The notes beneath the pieces are model-generated. The model saw only the letters and a list, made by a program, of their open reading frames with translations. It was not told the DNA's origin and searched no databases. The position numbers and the translations under genes are program-made. This document shows, one piece after another, positions 6,514 to 13,111 of a stretch of DNA of 17,885 nt (the first letter of the stretch is position 1; every line of letters starts with the position of its first letter). This DNA is from Candidatus Aenigmatarchaeota archaeon (GTDB lineage: Archaea; Aenigmatarchaeota; Aenigmatarchaeia; CG10238-14). The stretch is from assembly GCA_017608955.1 (NCBI GenBank), contig JAFCEW010000003.1, forward strand, positions 1 to 17,885, read 5' to 3'.

Positions 6514-6533
6514 AATAAGTTATTGGATTGTTC

Positions 6534-7322
6534 TTATTTCAATTTTTCTATTTGTTTAGAAAATTCTTTTAATTTATTAGAAAGAATATCCATTGATTTT
6601 GTAAGAATATCCTTATTTGAAAGTCCAGATGCTCTTTCAACTTGAAATAAAAATTTATTTTCATCAGGAACTATTTTTATTACATCTTTTCCACATTTTT
6701 CAACACATTGCATACATAAATTACATTTATCAGCATCTTTTATTTTTAATTTGTTGTTTTTCACAACAAAAACATCTTTAGGACAGACTTTTTCTGCTTC
6801 TTTACATGCCTCACCCTTTTTTGTTATTGTTATTTTTGCTAAATTTCTATATCCAACTATAGCACCCTGCCATTTTGCGTGTGTTTTTCCAATACCTAAT
6901 TCTGCATATGCTTCAAATTCTAATTCTTGTCCTTCACTTAATTCAGTTATAGGAATTTTATTATAAAGTGGTTTTATTGTTTTATCGGTACATTTTATAT
7001 CTCCAGAATATACAACGCAAGGACCCTTCTTTTTTAATGAAAATTTAGCTTGACAATGTGAGCATCCTTTTCCTTTGCATTTACATTCTTCTTTAAAATT
7101 GAATCTTTTAGGATCAAACGTTAATGGAATTAATCCAAGTCTATTTGCTATTATTTCATCACAAATTACAGAATCATTTTTATGAAAATCAACCCATTCT
7201 ATAGCTAGAGTTGGTATTTCAGATATCATTATATTTCTCATTTCTCCAGCAAATGCAGAAGAAATATCAAAAATTTTGAAATTTATTTTTTCTTTATTTT
7301 TTTTCAATATTTGTATTTTCAA
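6534..7322 (-). CDS. rpoD: RNA polymerase subunit D (Rpo3) with Fe-S domain
   Basis: This is the archaeal counterpart of bacterial alpha and eukaryotic Rpb3, which pairs with subunit L to begin RNA polymerase assembly. The 262 residues contain the alpha-like N-terminus (ISSAFAGEMRNIMISEIPTLAI, about 20-41), an inserted four-Cys knuckle (Cys80, 82, 87, 90), and a ferredoxin-like domain at about 170-222. That domain keeps one complete cluster set: Cys200, 203, 206 from CNLCMQC plus Cys180 before Pro. The second set is reduced to Cys173 and Cys210, so one [4Fe-4S] cluster is expected and the second is probably lost. The start is TTG 7322, supported by GGTGA five bases... close upstream and by the conserved N-terminus; the next ATG would cut into the fold. 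It follows rps11 in the usual order. Confidence 0.95.
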   Translation of the reverse strand: MKIQILKKNKEKINFKIFDISSAFAGEMRNIMISEIPTLAIEWVDFHKNDSVICDEIIANRLGLIPLTFDPKRFNFKEECKCKGKGCSHCQAKFSLKKKGPCVVYSGDIKCTDKTIKPLYNKIPITELSEGQELEFEAYAELGIGKTHAKWQGAIVGYRNLAKITITKKGEACKEAEKVCPKDVFVVKNNKLKIKDADKCNLCMQCVEKCGKDVIKIVPDENKFLFQVERASGLSNKDILTKSMDILSNKLKEFSKQIEKLK

Positions 7323-7326
7323 TTAA

Positions 7327-7331
7327 TCACC
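7327..7331 (-). promoter_or_regulatory. Ribosome-binding site supporting the rpoD TTG start
   Basis: The minus strand reads GGTGA four bases before the TTG at 7322. It matches the anti-Shine-Dalgarno end of archaeal 16S rRNA and justifies the non-ATG start. Confidence 0.6.
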
Positions 7332-7367
7332 AATAACATTAATAATTCAAATCAAAATTTAAATGTT

Positions 7368-7811
7368 TTAGACTCTTCTACCTTTTTTCCCACCTTTTCT
7401 TCTTGTAGTATCAGTTGGTATTGGAGTCACATCTTCTATCATACCAATTTTTAATCCACTTCTTGCTATAGCTCTGATTGCTGGCTGTGCTCCTGGGCCT
7501 GGTGCTTTTTTATGATGCCCACCTCTTCCTCTAACTTTTATATTAACACCAATAATTCCTTTTTCTTTTGCTTCTTCTGCTGCTTTTTTTGCCGCCTGCA
7601 TTGCTGGAAATGGATTTCCTTGTTCTCTATCTTTGTTTGTTATCATTCCGCCACTATATCTTGCTATAGTCTCAGCTCCTGTAATATCTGTTATATGAAC
7701 TATTGTATTATTTACAGTTGAAAATATATGGGCAATTCCCCATGCTCCCTTTTTAGATGCCCTTATTTCATATTTTTTTACTATTTTTTTTGTTTTTATT
7801 GGTTTTACCAT
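7368..7811 (-). CDS. rps11: Ribosomal protein S11
   Basis: This platform protein of the small subunit contacts the mRNA exit region. The 147 residues show WGIAHIFSTVNNTIVHITDITG (24-45), SGGMITNKDREQGNPFPAMQAA, the GVNIKVRGRGG segment and the C-terminal basic signature TPIPTDTTRRKGGKKGRRV, as in archaeal S11 (eukaryotic uS11). It is in the conserved order rps13-rps4-rps11-rpoD; its first base overlaps the last base of the rps4 stop codon, so the genes are translationally coupled. Confidence 0.97.
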   Translation of the reverse strand: MVKPIKTKKIVKKYEIRASKKGAWGIAHIFSTVNNTIVHITDITGAETIARYSGGMITNKDREQGNPFPAMQAAKKAAEEAKEKGIIGVNIKVRGRGGHHKKAPGPGAQPAIRAIARSGLKIGMIEDVTPIPTDTTRRKGGKKGRRV

Positions 7812-8299
7812 TATTTCTCACTTTTTTTAGTTATTTTTAAAGGTGGTGTCCCATAATAATCAATTTTATTTTCTTTATTTTTTTCTATAAGATGACTTGG
7901 AAATAAATCTCTTTTTTTTTCAACAGCTATATGACCATGAACTATAAATTGTCTTGCTTGTCTAGGACTATTTGCTAATCCTTTTTTGAAAACTATTGTT
8001 TGTAGTCTTCTATCTAATATATTTTCTAAGGAAAGACTCAATACATCGTCTAATTCAGCATTTTTTTCAAGCAAGCCAAGTTTATTTAATTTCTCTATTA
8101 GAATTTTTTCACCTTCTTTATCCTTTTTAGCAGCGAGTTCTCTTGCTCTTCTTCTATATTCTCTTAGAATAGATTCAGCTTTCCATATTTCTCTCTTTCT
8201 TCTTAGACCATATTCTTTCAAAATTCTTTTTTCATTTTCTATTCTTTCCTTGTCCCAAGGTCTTTTTGGTCTTTTAATTTGTTTTTTTAGTTTTCTCAT
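7811..8299 (-). CDS. rps4: Ribosomal protein S4
   Basis: This is a primary 16S rRNA-binding protein. The 162 residues include the N-terminal archaeal segment KRPKRPWDKERIENEKRILKEYGLRRKREIW and the S4 RNA-binding domain (about 104-150) with ILDRRLQTIVFKKGLANSPRQARQFIVHGHIAV. The N-terminus lacks the bacterial zinc finger, as expected for archaea. The start ATG overlaps the rps13 stop by four bases (ATGA type). Confidence 0.97.
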   Translation of the reverse strand: MRKLKKQIKRPKRPWDKERIENEKRILKEYGLRRKREIWKAESILREYRRRARELAAKKDKEGEKILIEKLNKLGLLEKNAELDDVLSLSLENILDRRLQTIVFKKGLANSPRQARQFIVHGHIAVEKKRDLFPSHLIEKNKENKIDYYGTPPLKITKKSEK

Positions 8300-8769
8300 T
8301 TACTCCCCTTTTTTGCTGGTTGTTGTTTTTTTCTACTTACACCCATGGTCTTACCCTTTCTGAAAGAACCTCTTGTTCTTTGTCCTCTCACAGGTAGACC
8401 ATACATATGTCTAACTCCTTTATAGGATCTGATTTTAATCATTTTTTCTATATCTTGTTTTTTAGTAAAATCTAAATCAGGGCCAACTAAATGTTTGTTT
8501 TCCCCAGAAACAGGATCTTTTCTTCTATTTAACATCCATTCAGGAAATCCATATTTTTTAGGGTATTTGAGCATATCTTCTATTTTCTTTAATTCTTGAT
8601 CTGATAGGTCTCCTACTTTTTTAGTATATGATAAATTACATTTTTTACATACTGCATTTGCAAAAACATCATTTACCCCCTTTATCTTTTGCAGAGCTAC
8701 AAATAACTTAGTCTCACCTTTAATATCAGTTCCATATATTCTGATTATTCCTTTTGTTTCTTTTATCAT
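8296..8769 (-). CDS. rps13: Ribosomal protein S13
   Basis: A head protein of the small subunit that contacts the P-site tRNA and the large subunit. The 157 residues start with the archaeal IIRIYGTDIKGETKLFVALQKIKGV and end with the tRNA-contacting basic tail containing HMYGLPVRGQRTR (121-133). It is the first gene of the rps13-rps4-rps11-rpoD operon. No Shine-Dalgarno sequence precedes ATG 8769; TATA-like sequences 26 to 38 bases upstream suggest a leaderless or very short leader transcript. Confidence 0.97.
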   Translation of the reverse strand: MIKETKGIIRIYGTDIKGETKLFVALQKIKGVNDVFANAVCKKCNLSYTKKVGDLSDQELKKIEDMLKYPKKYGFPEWMLNRRKDPVSGENKHLVGPDLDFTKKQDIEKMIKIRSYKGVRHMYGLPVRGQRTRGSFRKGKTMGVSRKKQQPAKKGSK

Positions 8770-8792
8770 TTAGACACGTTACATTAATTTTG

Positions 8793-8808
8793 ATATAAAG
8801 CTTTTAAA
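8793..8808 (-). promoter_or_regulatory. Promoter of the rps13-rps4-rps11-rpoD operon
   Basis: The minus strand has TTTAAAAGC followed by TTTATATC, two candidate TATA boxes in the 52-base gap between tRNA-Ala and rps13. The nearer one lies about 26 bases from the rps13 ATG, the farther about 35 bases away. Confidence 0.55.
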
Positions 8809-8857
8809 TATTTACTCTTCATGGACCAGCTGGGATTTGAACCCAGAGCCTCTTCCA

Positions 8858-8869
8858 TTTTGTTAACAA
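8858..8869 (-). other. tRNA-Ala intron at the canonical 37/38 site
   Basis: The intron is TTGTTAACAAAA. Exon TTGG faces intron ACAA as a central helix of three pairs and a G-A mismatch, with 3-nt bulges on each side. Cutting after the second bulge base restores the seven-base loop TTGGCAT. The motif is looser than the strict BHB. Confidence 0.8.
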
Positions 8870-8884
8870 TGCCAAGGAAGCGAT

Positions 8885-8899
8885 CTCGGTAATATTTTT
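8885..8899 (-). other. tRNA-Ala D-arm intron, probably at 22/23
   Basis: Exon CGGT (8905-8902) pairs with intron ACCG (8890-8887), giving a 4-bp central helix. The 3-nt bulges are AGA on the 5' side and AGA on the 3' side, with a weak inner A-T helix. Cutting after the second base of each removes 15 nt and restores D-stem GATC/GATC. The outer helix is poor and flanking repeats allow a shift of one or two bases, so the exact ends are inferred. Confidence 0.7.
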
Positions 8900-8923
8900 C
8901 TACCGTTGATCTACTGGCCCATA

Positions 8924-9097
8924 TTACTTATTTTCTCTATATGATTCAGTCCATTTTATTTTTTTTGGATTTCTATTCATTTTCCAGTTTTTTTCACATT
9001 TATTAGAACAAAAATATTTTACAACTCCACTTTTTAGAACAAACATTTTTCCAGTTCCAATTTCTATTTTTTTTCCACAGAACGAACATTTAGCCAT
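8924..9097 (-). CDS. rpl24e: Ribosomal protein L24e
   Basis: A 57-residue zinc-ribbon protein of the large subunit found in archaea and eukaryotes. It opens MAKCSFCGKKIEIGTGKMFV and continues KYFCSNKCEKNWKMNRNP, with the four zinc-binding cysteines at 4, 7, 30 and 34. The length is typical of the archaeal form. GGAG at 9104-9107, inside the end of rps28e, is the ribosome-binding site, and only two bases separate the two genes. The tRNA-Ala gene begins three bases after its stop codon. Confidence 0.96.
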   Translation of the reverse strand: MAKCSFCGKKIEIGTGKMFVLKSGVVKYFCSNKCEKNWKMNRNPKKIKWTESYRENK

Positions 9098-9099
9098 AT

Positions 9100-9309
9100 T
9101 TATCTCCTTTCCATTCTACCAGCAGATTCCATCTCAGTTTCTCTTAACATTAGTATATCTTTTTCTCTAACCGGACCAAATACATTTCTTGTTAGAATCT
9201 TACCTTTATCAGGTCCATCAAGAACTTTACATCTAACTTGCATTACTCCTCTTACTCCTGTTCTTCCAAGTAATTGAATTATTTCTGCTGGTACTGCATC
9301 ATCAGCCAT
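9100..9309 (-). CDS. rps28e: Ribosomal protein S28e
   Basis: A 69-residue small-subunit protein with an OB-like fold near the mRNA exit. The sequence holds AEIIQLLGRTGVRGVMQVRCKVLDGPDKGKILTRNV in the conserved order and ends with the signature LRETEMESAGRMERR. It is the middle gene of rpl7ae-rps28e-rpl24e, the standard archaeal order, four bases after the rpl7ae stop. Confidence 0.97.
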   Translation of the reverse strand: MADDAVPAEIIQLLGRTGVRGVMQVRCKVLDGPDKGKILTRNVFGPVREKDILMLRETEMESAGRMERR

Positions 9310-9313
9310 TTAA

Positions 9314-9658
9314 TCATTCCTTCTTTTCTGTATTTATTTTTTTTATTATATCTTCTATAAGACCTTTTGCATCTCCTGGCTCTGCAATACATACAGCTGC
9401 TGAACCTACATTTATGCCGACTGCTCTACCTAAATCTTGCTTAGATGGAACATTTACATAAGGACATTTTTTTTCATTACATAAAACTGGTAAATGCATT
9501 ACAATTTCTTTTGGTTCTACATCTTCTGCTATTACAACTAATTTAGCATTTCCTCTTTCTATTGCTTTTGTTGTTTCATTTACACCTTTCTTAACTTTGC
9601 CAGTATTTTTAGCTACTTCCAGAGCTTGTAATACTTTTTTTACTAATTCTTCAGTCAT
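9314..9658 (-). CDS. rpl7ae: Ribosomal protein L7Ae
   Basis: A kink-turn-binding protein that serves the large subunit and, in archaea, also the C/D and H/ACA guide RNPs and RNase P. The 114 residues contain GKVKKGVNETTKAIERGNAKLVVIAEDVEPKEIVMHLPVLC (20-60), the RNA-binding core, and SKQDLGRAVGINVGSAAVCI (72-91), the specificity loop. It begins the rpl7ae-rps28e-rpl24e-tRNA-Ala unit, with its own TATA box and one of the strongest ribosome-binding sites in the window. Confidence 0.97.
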   Translation of the reverse strand: MTEELVKKVLQALEVAKNTGKVKKGVNETTKAIERGNAKLVVIAEDVEPKEIVMHLPVLCNEKKCPYVNVPSKQDLGRAVGINVGSAAVCIAEPGDAKGLIEDIIKKINTEKKE

Positions 9659-9663
9659 TTATT

Positions 9664-9671
9664 TCACCTCC
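9664..9671 (-). promoter_or_regulatory. Strong Shine-Dalgarno site of rpl7ae
   Basis: The minus strand reads GGAGGTGA five bases before ATG 9658, a full complement of the archaeal 16S 3' end. It contrasts with the leaderless-looking starts of rps13 and bud32. Confidence 0.8.
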
Positions 9672-9712
9672 ATAATGGATCCATATTCTTCATATTATGT
9701 TATTCAAGATAA

Positions 9713-9722
9713 GCTTTTAAAG
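9713..9722 (-). promoter_or_regulatory. TATA box of the rpl7ae operon
   Basis: The minus strand reads CTTTAAAAGC in the 74-base gap after gltX. A start about 26 bases downstream (near 9690) would leave a leader long enough to include the Shine-Dalgarno site at 9664-9671. Confidence 0.65.
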
Positions 9723-9732
9723 TTTATATTTT

Positions 9733-11391
9733 TTACCCATGTGTAAAATATAATACGATTTCTGGTTTTTTCTTATCAATTCTACAAAAACCAATTCTTA
9801 GGAGCTGAATTACATCGTCTATTTTTAATTTTTTGATGTTTGGTTCGCCAATAGCTTTAATTTCTTTGTCTGGCATTATTATTTTTAATTTGATATTTTT
9901 TTTGGAAACCCATTGTATCTTTGGCATATTTTTTACAATTTCATTTCCGCAAAATTCAGAAATTTTATTTAATTTTATATTAAACAATCCAAGTAATCTC
10001 ACTTTTTTATTTTTATATTTTCTGAAATCATCTTTTGAGATATATATTTCATTTAAGTCCACATAAATTATCCTTTTACCCCTTTTTGGGAATTCTGGGT
10101 GAAGATTTTCTTTAATATATTTAATTTTTGGAGCATTTTTTATTTTAATTTTAATAGGATCTATTACAACAAAATATCTATTCGCTTTTTTGTCAATAAA
10201 TTTTCTATTAAAAGTCTCTAACATATCCCAAGTTAGAATAGATTCTGTTTTTGAAACTCCGGTTGCAATTAAAAAATCTCTTAATGCTTCTGGTAAAAAT
10301 CCACGTCTTTTCAAAGCAAGTAAAGTTGTTAATCTTGGATCATCCCATCCTCTTAGTTTTTTGTTTATTATCATTTCTCTTATTAATCTACCAGAAGATG
10401 GGACACCTTTTAAATTAAATCTCGCAATTTCTTTCACAACAGGACTTTTGATCCCTAAATTTTTTTGAATAAATTTTTGTATTCCAGTTCTCATTTCAAA
10501 TTCTTTTGATCTTATTCTATGAGTTATCTTTTCTATTCCATCCATAATAGAGGTTGCAAAATCATACATCGGATAAACACGATATTTTTTACTTAATCTT
10601 GGATGTTTTTTATCTATGATTCTCATTATGGTAGGATCTCTCATTGCCGCATTTTTATGACTCATAGAAATTTTTAGTCTTACACATATTTCCCCTGGTT
10701 TACATTTTTTAGATATCATTTTTTTCCATAAGTTAATATTTTCATTTACAGAATTTGAACGACATTCACAACTCTTTTTAATCCTTCTATATTTTTTGAT
10801 TTTTTCTTGACTGCATCTACAAACATATGCTTTATTTTTTTTAATTAATTTTTCAGTTGCTTTGTAGAATTTTTCTATATAATTAGAAGCATAATCAATT
10901 TTATTCCATTTTATTCCAAGCCATCTTAATCCATCTATAATGGCTTGATAATATTCTTTTTTACATTTTTCAGGATTTGTATCTTCAAATCTTAATATAA
11001 ACTTTCCTTTGTATTTTTTTGCATACATATAATTTATAAAAGCTGCTTTTGCATGTCCCAAATGAGGATATTTACTTGGTTCTGGCGGAAATACAGTTAT
11101 AACTTTACCTTTTACAGCATTTTGTAATTTTGGTAATTCATATTTTTCCTTTTTCTTTGTTTTTTTCTTAATTTTAAATTTAGATAATTCATCTTTTTGT
11201 TTTTTCAATGGCCATGAATTTACTTCTTTAACAGTTTTTTTGATTTCAGGTATTATTTTTTTAATCTCGTTTTTTATTTTAGGATTTTCAGCAATTATTT
11301 TTCCAACTACAGCTCCAACATCAGCTTTTCCATTATATTGTACTGCATTTAAAAGTACTTGTTTTAAAATTTCTTTTTTCATATTAGTCAT
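9733..11391 (-). CDS. gltX: Glutamyl-tRNA synthetase, archaeal type
   Basis: This class I synthetase charges tRNA-Glu (and possibly tRNA-Gln, for later amidation, as in most archaea). The 552 residues show the long archaeal N-terminal helical extension, then PPEPSKYPHLGHAKAA with the HIGH motif as HLGH (110-113), FILRFEDTNPEK (131-142), a zinc site from Cys191, 193, 208 and 210, the conserved GWDDPRLTTLLALKRRGFLPEAL (348-370) and a beta-barrel anticodon-binding region with the archaeal/eukaryotic GlnRS-like fold. The KMSKS loop is unusual: it reads PSSGR (331-335) where many relatives have LSKRK or STSK. ATG 11391 or 11382 could be the start; neither has a clear ribosome-binding site. It is the last gene of the apparent ior operon, 27 bases after the MEMO gene. 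Confidence 0.94.
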   Translation of the reverse strand: MTNMKKEILKQVLLNAVQYNGKADVGAVVGKIIAENPKIKNEIKKIIPEIKKTVKEVNSWPLKKQKDELSKFKIKKKTKKKEKYELPKLQNAVKGKVITVFPPEPSKYPHLGHAKAAFINYMYAKKYKGKFILRFEDTNPEKCKKEYYQAIIDGLRWLGIKWNKIDYASNYIEKFYKATEKLIKKNKAYVCRCSQEKIKKYRRIKKSCECRSNSVNENINLWKKMISKKCKPGEICVRLKISMSHKNAAMRDPTIMRIIDKKHPRLSKKYRVYPMYDFATSIMDGIEKITHRIRSKEFEMRTGIQKFIQKNLGIKSPVVKEIARFNLKGVPSSGRLIREMIINKKLRGWDDPRLTTLLALKRRGFLPEALRDFLIATGVSKTESILTWDMLETFNRKFIDKKANRYFVVIDPIKIKIKNAPKIKYIKENLHPEFPKRGKRIIYVDLNEIYISKDDFRKYKNKKVRLLGLFNIKLNKISEFCGNEIVKNMPKIQWVSKKNIKLKIIMPDKEIKAIGEPNIKKLKIDDVIQLLRIGFCRIDKKKPEIVLYFTHG

Positions 11392-11418
11392 TTGATAATT
11401 AGTTATTTACATTAAAAT

Positions 11419-12234
11419 TCATTTCATAACTATACTACTATATCCAACAACAGATCTTTCATCTCCTGTCACATCAGCTGATGTTGAATATTTTAATAAT
11501 TCTCCTTTTTTTGCTCCTAATTCTTTTGATGCAACAATAGCTGTAGCTATTGCTCCAAATCCACAAACACTAGCATTTTTTTCACTTAATCTTGAAAAAA
11601 ATTCCTTTTCGTTTAATTTCAAAATAGAATCTATGATGTATTTGTCTATTAGCTCAGCATATTTTTTTGGAATATAATGAGAAAAATCAGAACTTGCAAT
11701 TATGATCCAATTTTTATTTTTTATTAATTTAGCTATAGATTTGCCAATTATTTTGCATTCTTCTAAAAATTCAGTTGTTGGATACTCACTTTTAATGTTT
11801 ATTGGAACAAATCTGAAATCATTTCCAAATTTATATTGCAGAAATGGTAACTGTATTTCTATAGAATGTTCTTGTTCATGTGACAATATATCATATTTCA
11901 ATAAAGTACATTTTTCTAGCAATTTTTCAGACATATCTTTGTCTATTTCTATTTTTCCTAATGGAGTTGCCCATATACCTTCTTTCATTATTCCAAATTT
12001 TGGCCCAATAATGCTATGACTGGTTCCAAGAATTATAAAATTAGATTTTTTTATTTTTGAATATGCATATGCAGCAACTTTTCCAGAATAAATCATTCCA
12101 GCATGAGGAACTATAGCAGAAATTATATTCTCGCTTTTTTGATCAATTCCTTCAAAACATTTTTTCAAGAGCTTATTTAATCTTTCTTTATCTAAAGGAT
12201 AAAAGCTTCCAGCAACAGCAGGTCGTCTTATCAT
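11419..12234 (-). CDS. MEMO family protein
   Basis: The family is related to class III extradiol dioxygenases and is named after a human mediator of cell motility; in prokaryotes it often travels with AMMECR1 and a radical-SAM protein. Its reaction is not settled. The 271 residues begin RRPAVAGSFYP, the family signature, and keep the metal-ligand candidates His44 (VPHAGMIYSG), His73 (LGTSHS) and Cys224 (VCGFGA), plus His123 in EQEHSIEIQLPFLQ and His186 in SSDFSHY. Nothing is truncated. It lies 8 bases after iorB. In other archaea it is often near ribosomal or mevalonate genes, so its place here may only reflect operon packing. Confidence 0.93.
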   Translation of the reverse strand: MIRRPAVAGSFYPLDKERLNKLLKKCFEGIDQKSENIISAIVPHAGMIYSGKVAAYAYSKIKKSNFIILGTSHSIIGPKFGIMKEGIWATPLGKIEIDKDMSEKLLEKCTLLKYDILSHEQEHSIEIQLPFLQYKFGNDFRFVPINIKSEYPTTEFLEECKIIGKSIAKLIKNKNWIIIASSDFSHYIPKKYAELIDKYIIDSILKLNEKEFFSRLSEKNASVCGFGAIATAIVASKELGAKKGELLKYSTSADVTGDERSVVGYSSIVMK

Positions 12235-12242
12235 AATTATAA

Positions 12243-12863
12243 TTATTTTTTGAAATACAAATTCTTTCTTTTTATCTGATTTTCTCTCAATTCAAAAACT
12301 TTCTTATTCATTTCAAAATATTTTTTCTTAATAACTTTTTTCATCCCGTCAAGAACAAATTCTTTTTTAATTGGGATTATATTTTCAGCAACAGCATAAC
12401 CTAACATATAGATATTTGTTGAAATAATTGAACCAGTAGTTCTCTTTACAATCTCAGATGCGTTTATAGAGAAAATTTTTTTGCTGAAATCTTTTATATT
12501 ATCTAAAATCTTATCCATTGAGGGATATTTTCCTTCACCAATATAAACAGATAAAGGAATTATTTCATATGTATTAAGTAGAAAAATTGTTTTTTGTTTT
12601 GATGCATAATAAGTTGCTCTTAGTCCTTCTAATGGTTCTAATGCAATTATAAGATCAGCATTTCCTTGTCTGACTAAAGATGAATGTATTTTTTTGCCAA
12701 TTCTGACATGACATTCTATATGCCCGCCTCTTTGTGCTAACCCATGAAGCTCAGATGCTTTTACATCATAACCTTGTTTCATTGCTGCTTCAGAAATTAT
12801 TTTTTGCAATGTTAAAATTCCTTGTCCGCCAACTCCTGTTAATACTATATTAAAATCTTTCAT
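12243..12863 (-). CDS. iorB: Indolepyruvate:ferredoxin oxidoreductase, beta subunit
   Basis: IorB is the gamma-type subunit of the enzyme that oxidatively decarboxylates aryl-2-oxoacids (indolepyruvate, phenylpyruvate, hydroxyphenylpyruvate) to aryl-acetyl-CoA with ferredoxin as acceptor. The 206 residues carry the N-terminal glycine motif GVGGQGILT (10-18), then ELHGLAQRGGHIECHVRIG (38-56) and DLIIALEPLEGLRATYY, all standard for IorB. A GGAGGT site at 12875-12880 lies ten bases before the ATG. Its start overlaps the stop of the small membrane protein by four bases, and MEMO follows. Confidence 0.94.
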   Translation of the reverse strand: MKDFNIVLTGVGGQGILTLQKIISEAAMKQGYDVKASELHGLAQRGGHIECHVRIGKKIHSSLVRQGNADLIIALEPLEGLRATYYASKQKTIFLLNTYEIIPLSVYIGEGKYPSMDKILDNIKDFSKKIFSINASEIVKRTTGSIISTNIYMLGYAVAENIIPIKKEFVLDGMKKVIKKKYFEMNKKVFELRENQIKRKNLYFKK

Positions 12864-13111
12864 TTTCTTTTCTTACCTCCTAATTTTTTGTAAACTGAAA
12901 AAATTATACTTGCTGGTATAATCCAAAATTCGTTTACAGTAGGGAAAAATTTAATGAAAAAAATACAAGGTAAAATGATATATGAAAAATAAATATTCCA
13001 TTTCGAAGGTGGTATAGTCATTGTTTGAAAAAAACCAATAAGAGACAAAAATATTATAATTATGAAAATTATTTTCCCTAAATTTGGTTTCAAAAATTCT
13101 TTATAATTCAT
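12860..13111 (-). CDS. Three-helix membrane protein embedded between iorA and iorB (83 aa)
   Basis: The 83 residues contain three hydrophobic segments, about 12-28 (GKIIFIIIIFLSLIGFF), 38-56 (WNIYFSYIILPCIFFIKFF) and 62-75, with a very basic C-terminus (KKLGGKKRK), so the tail probably faces the cytoplasm. ATGA overlaps join it to iorA upstream (13108-13111) and iorB downstream (12860-12863), so the three are translationally coupled. Most ior operons have iorA and iorB adjacent. I recognise no family. It may simply be an inserted gene, or it may hold the oxidoreductase at the membrane; the sequence does not decide this. Confidence 0.8.
   Translation of the reverse strand: MNYKEFLKPNLGKIIFIIIIFLSLIGFFQTMTIPPSKWNIYFSYIILPCIFFIKFFPTVNEFWIIPASIIFSVYKKLGGKKRK
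12875..12880 (-). promoter_or_regulatory. Shine-Dalgarno site of iorB
   Basis: The minus strand reads GGAGGT ten bases before the iorB ATG, inside the lysine-rich end of the small membrane protein gene. It gives iorB its own ribosome entry in addition to the ATGA overlap. Confidence 0.65.

Larger units (their letters stand above)
8822..8920 (-). tRNA. tRNA-Ala(GGC) with two introns (22/23 and 37/38)
   Basis: The minus strand gives acceptor stem GGGCCAG/CTGGTCC with the G3-U70 pair that marks alanine tRNA, anticodon stem CTTCC/GGAAG, anticodon GGC, and T-stem CTGGG/CCCAG with loop TTCAAAT; the discriminator is A and no CCA is encoded. The D-loop region is 22 nt and the anticodon loop 19 nt. 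Removing 15 nt from the D-arm and 12 nt from the anticodon loop leaves a normal 72-nt tRNA with D-arm GATC-AACGGTA-GATC and loop TTGGCAT. The 5' end lies 3 bases after the rpl24e stop codon, so it is probably cut from the rpl7ae operon transcript. Confidence 0.93.

Noticed and set aside
7986..8363. 125-codon plus-strand frame rich in Ser, Phe and Leu
   Set aside because: It is antisense to rps4 and the end of rps13, both unmistakable.
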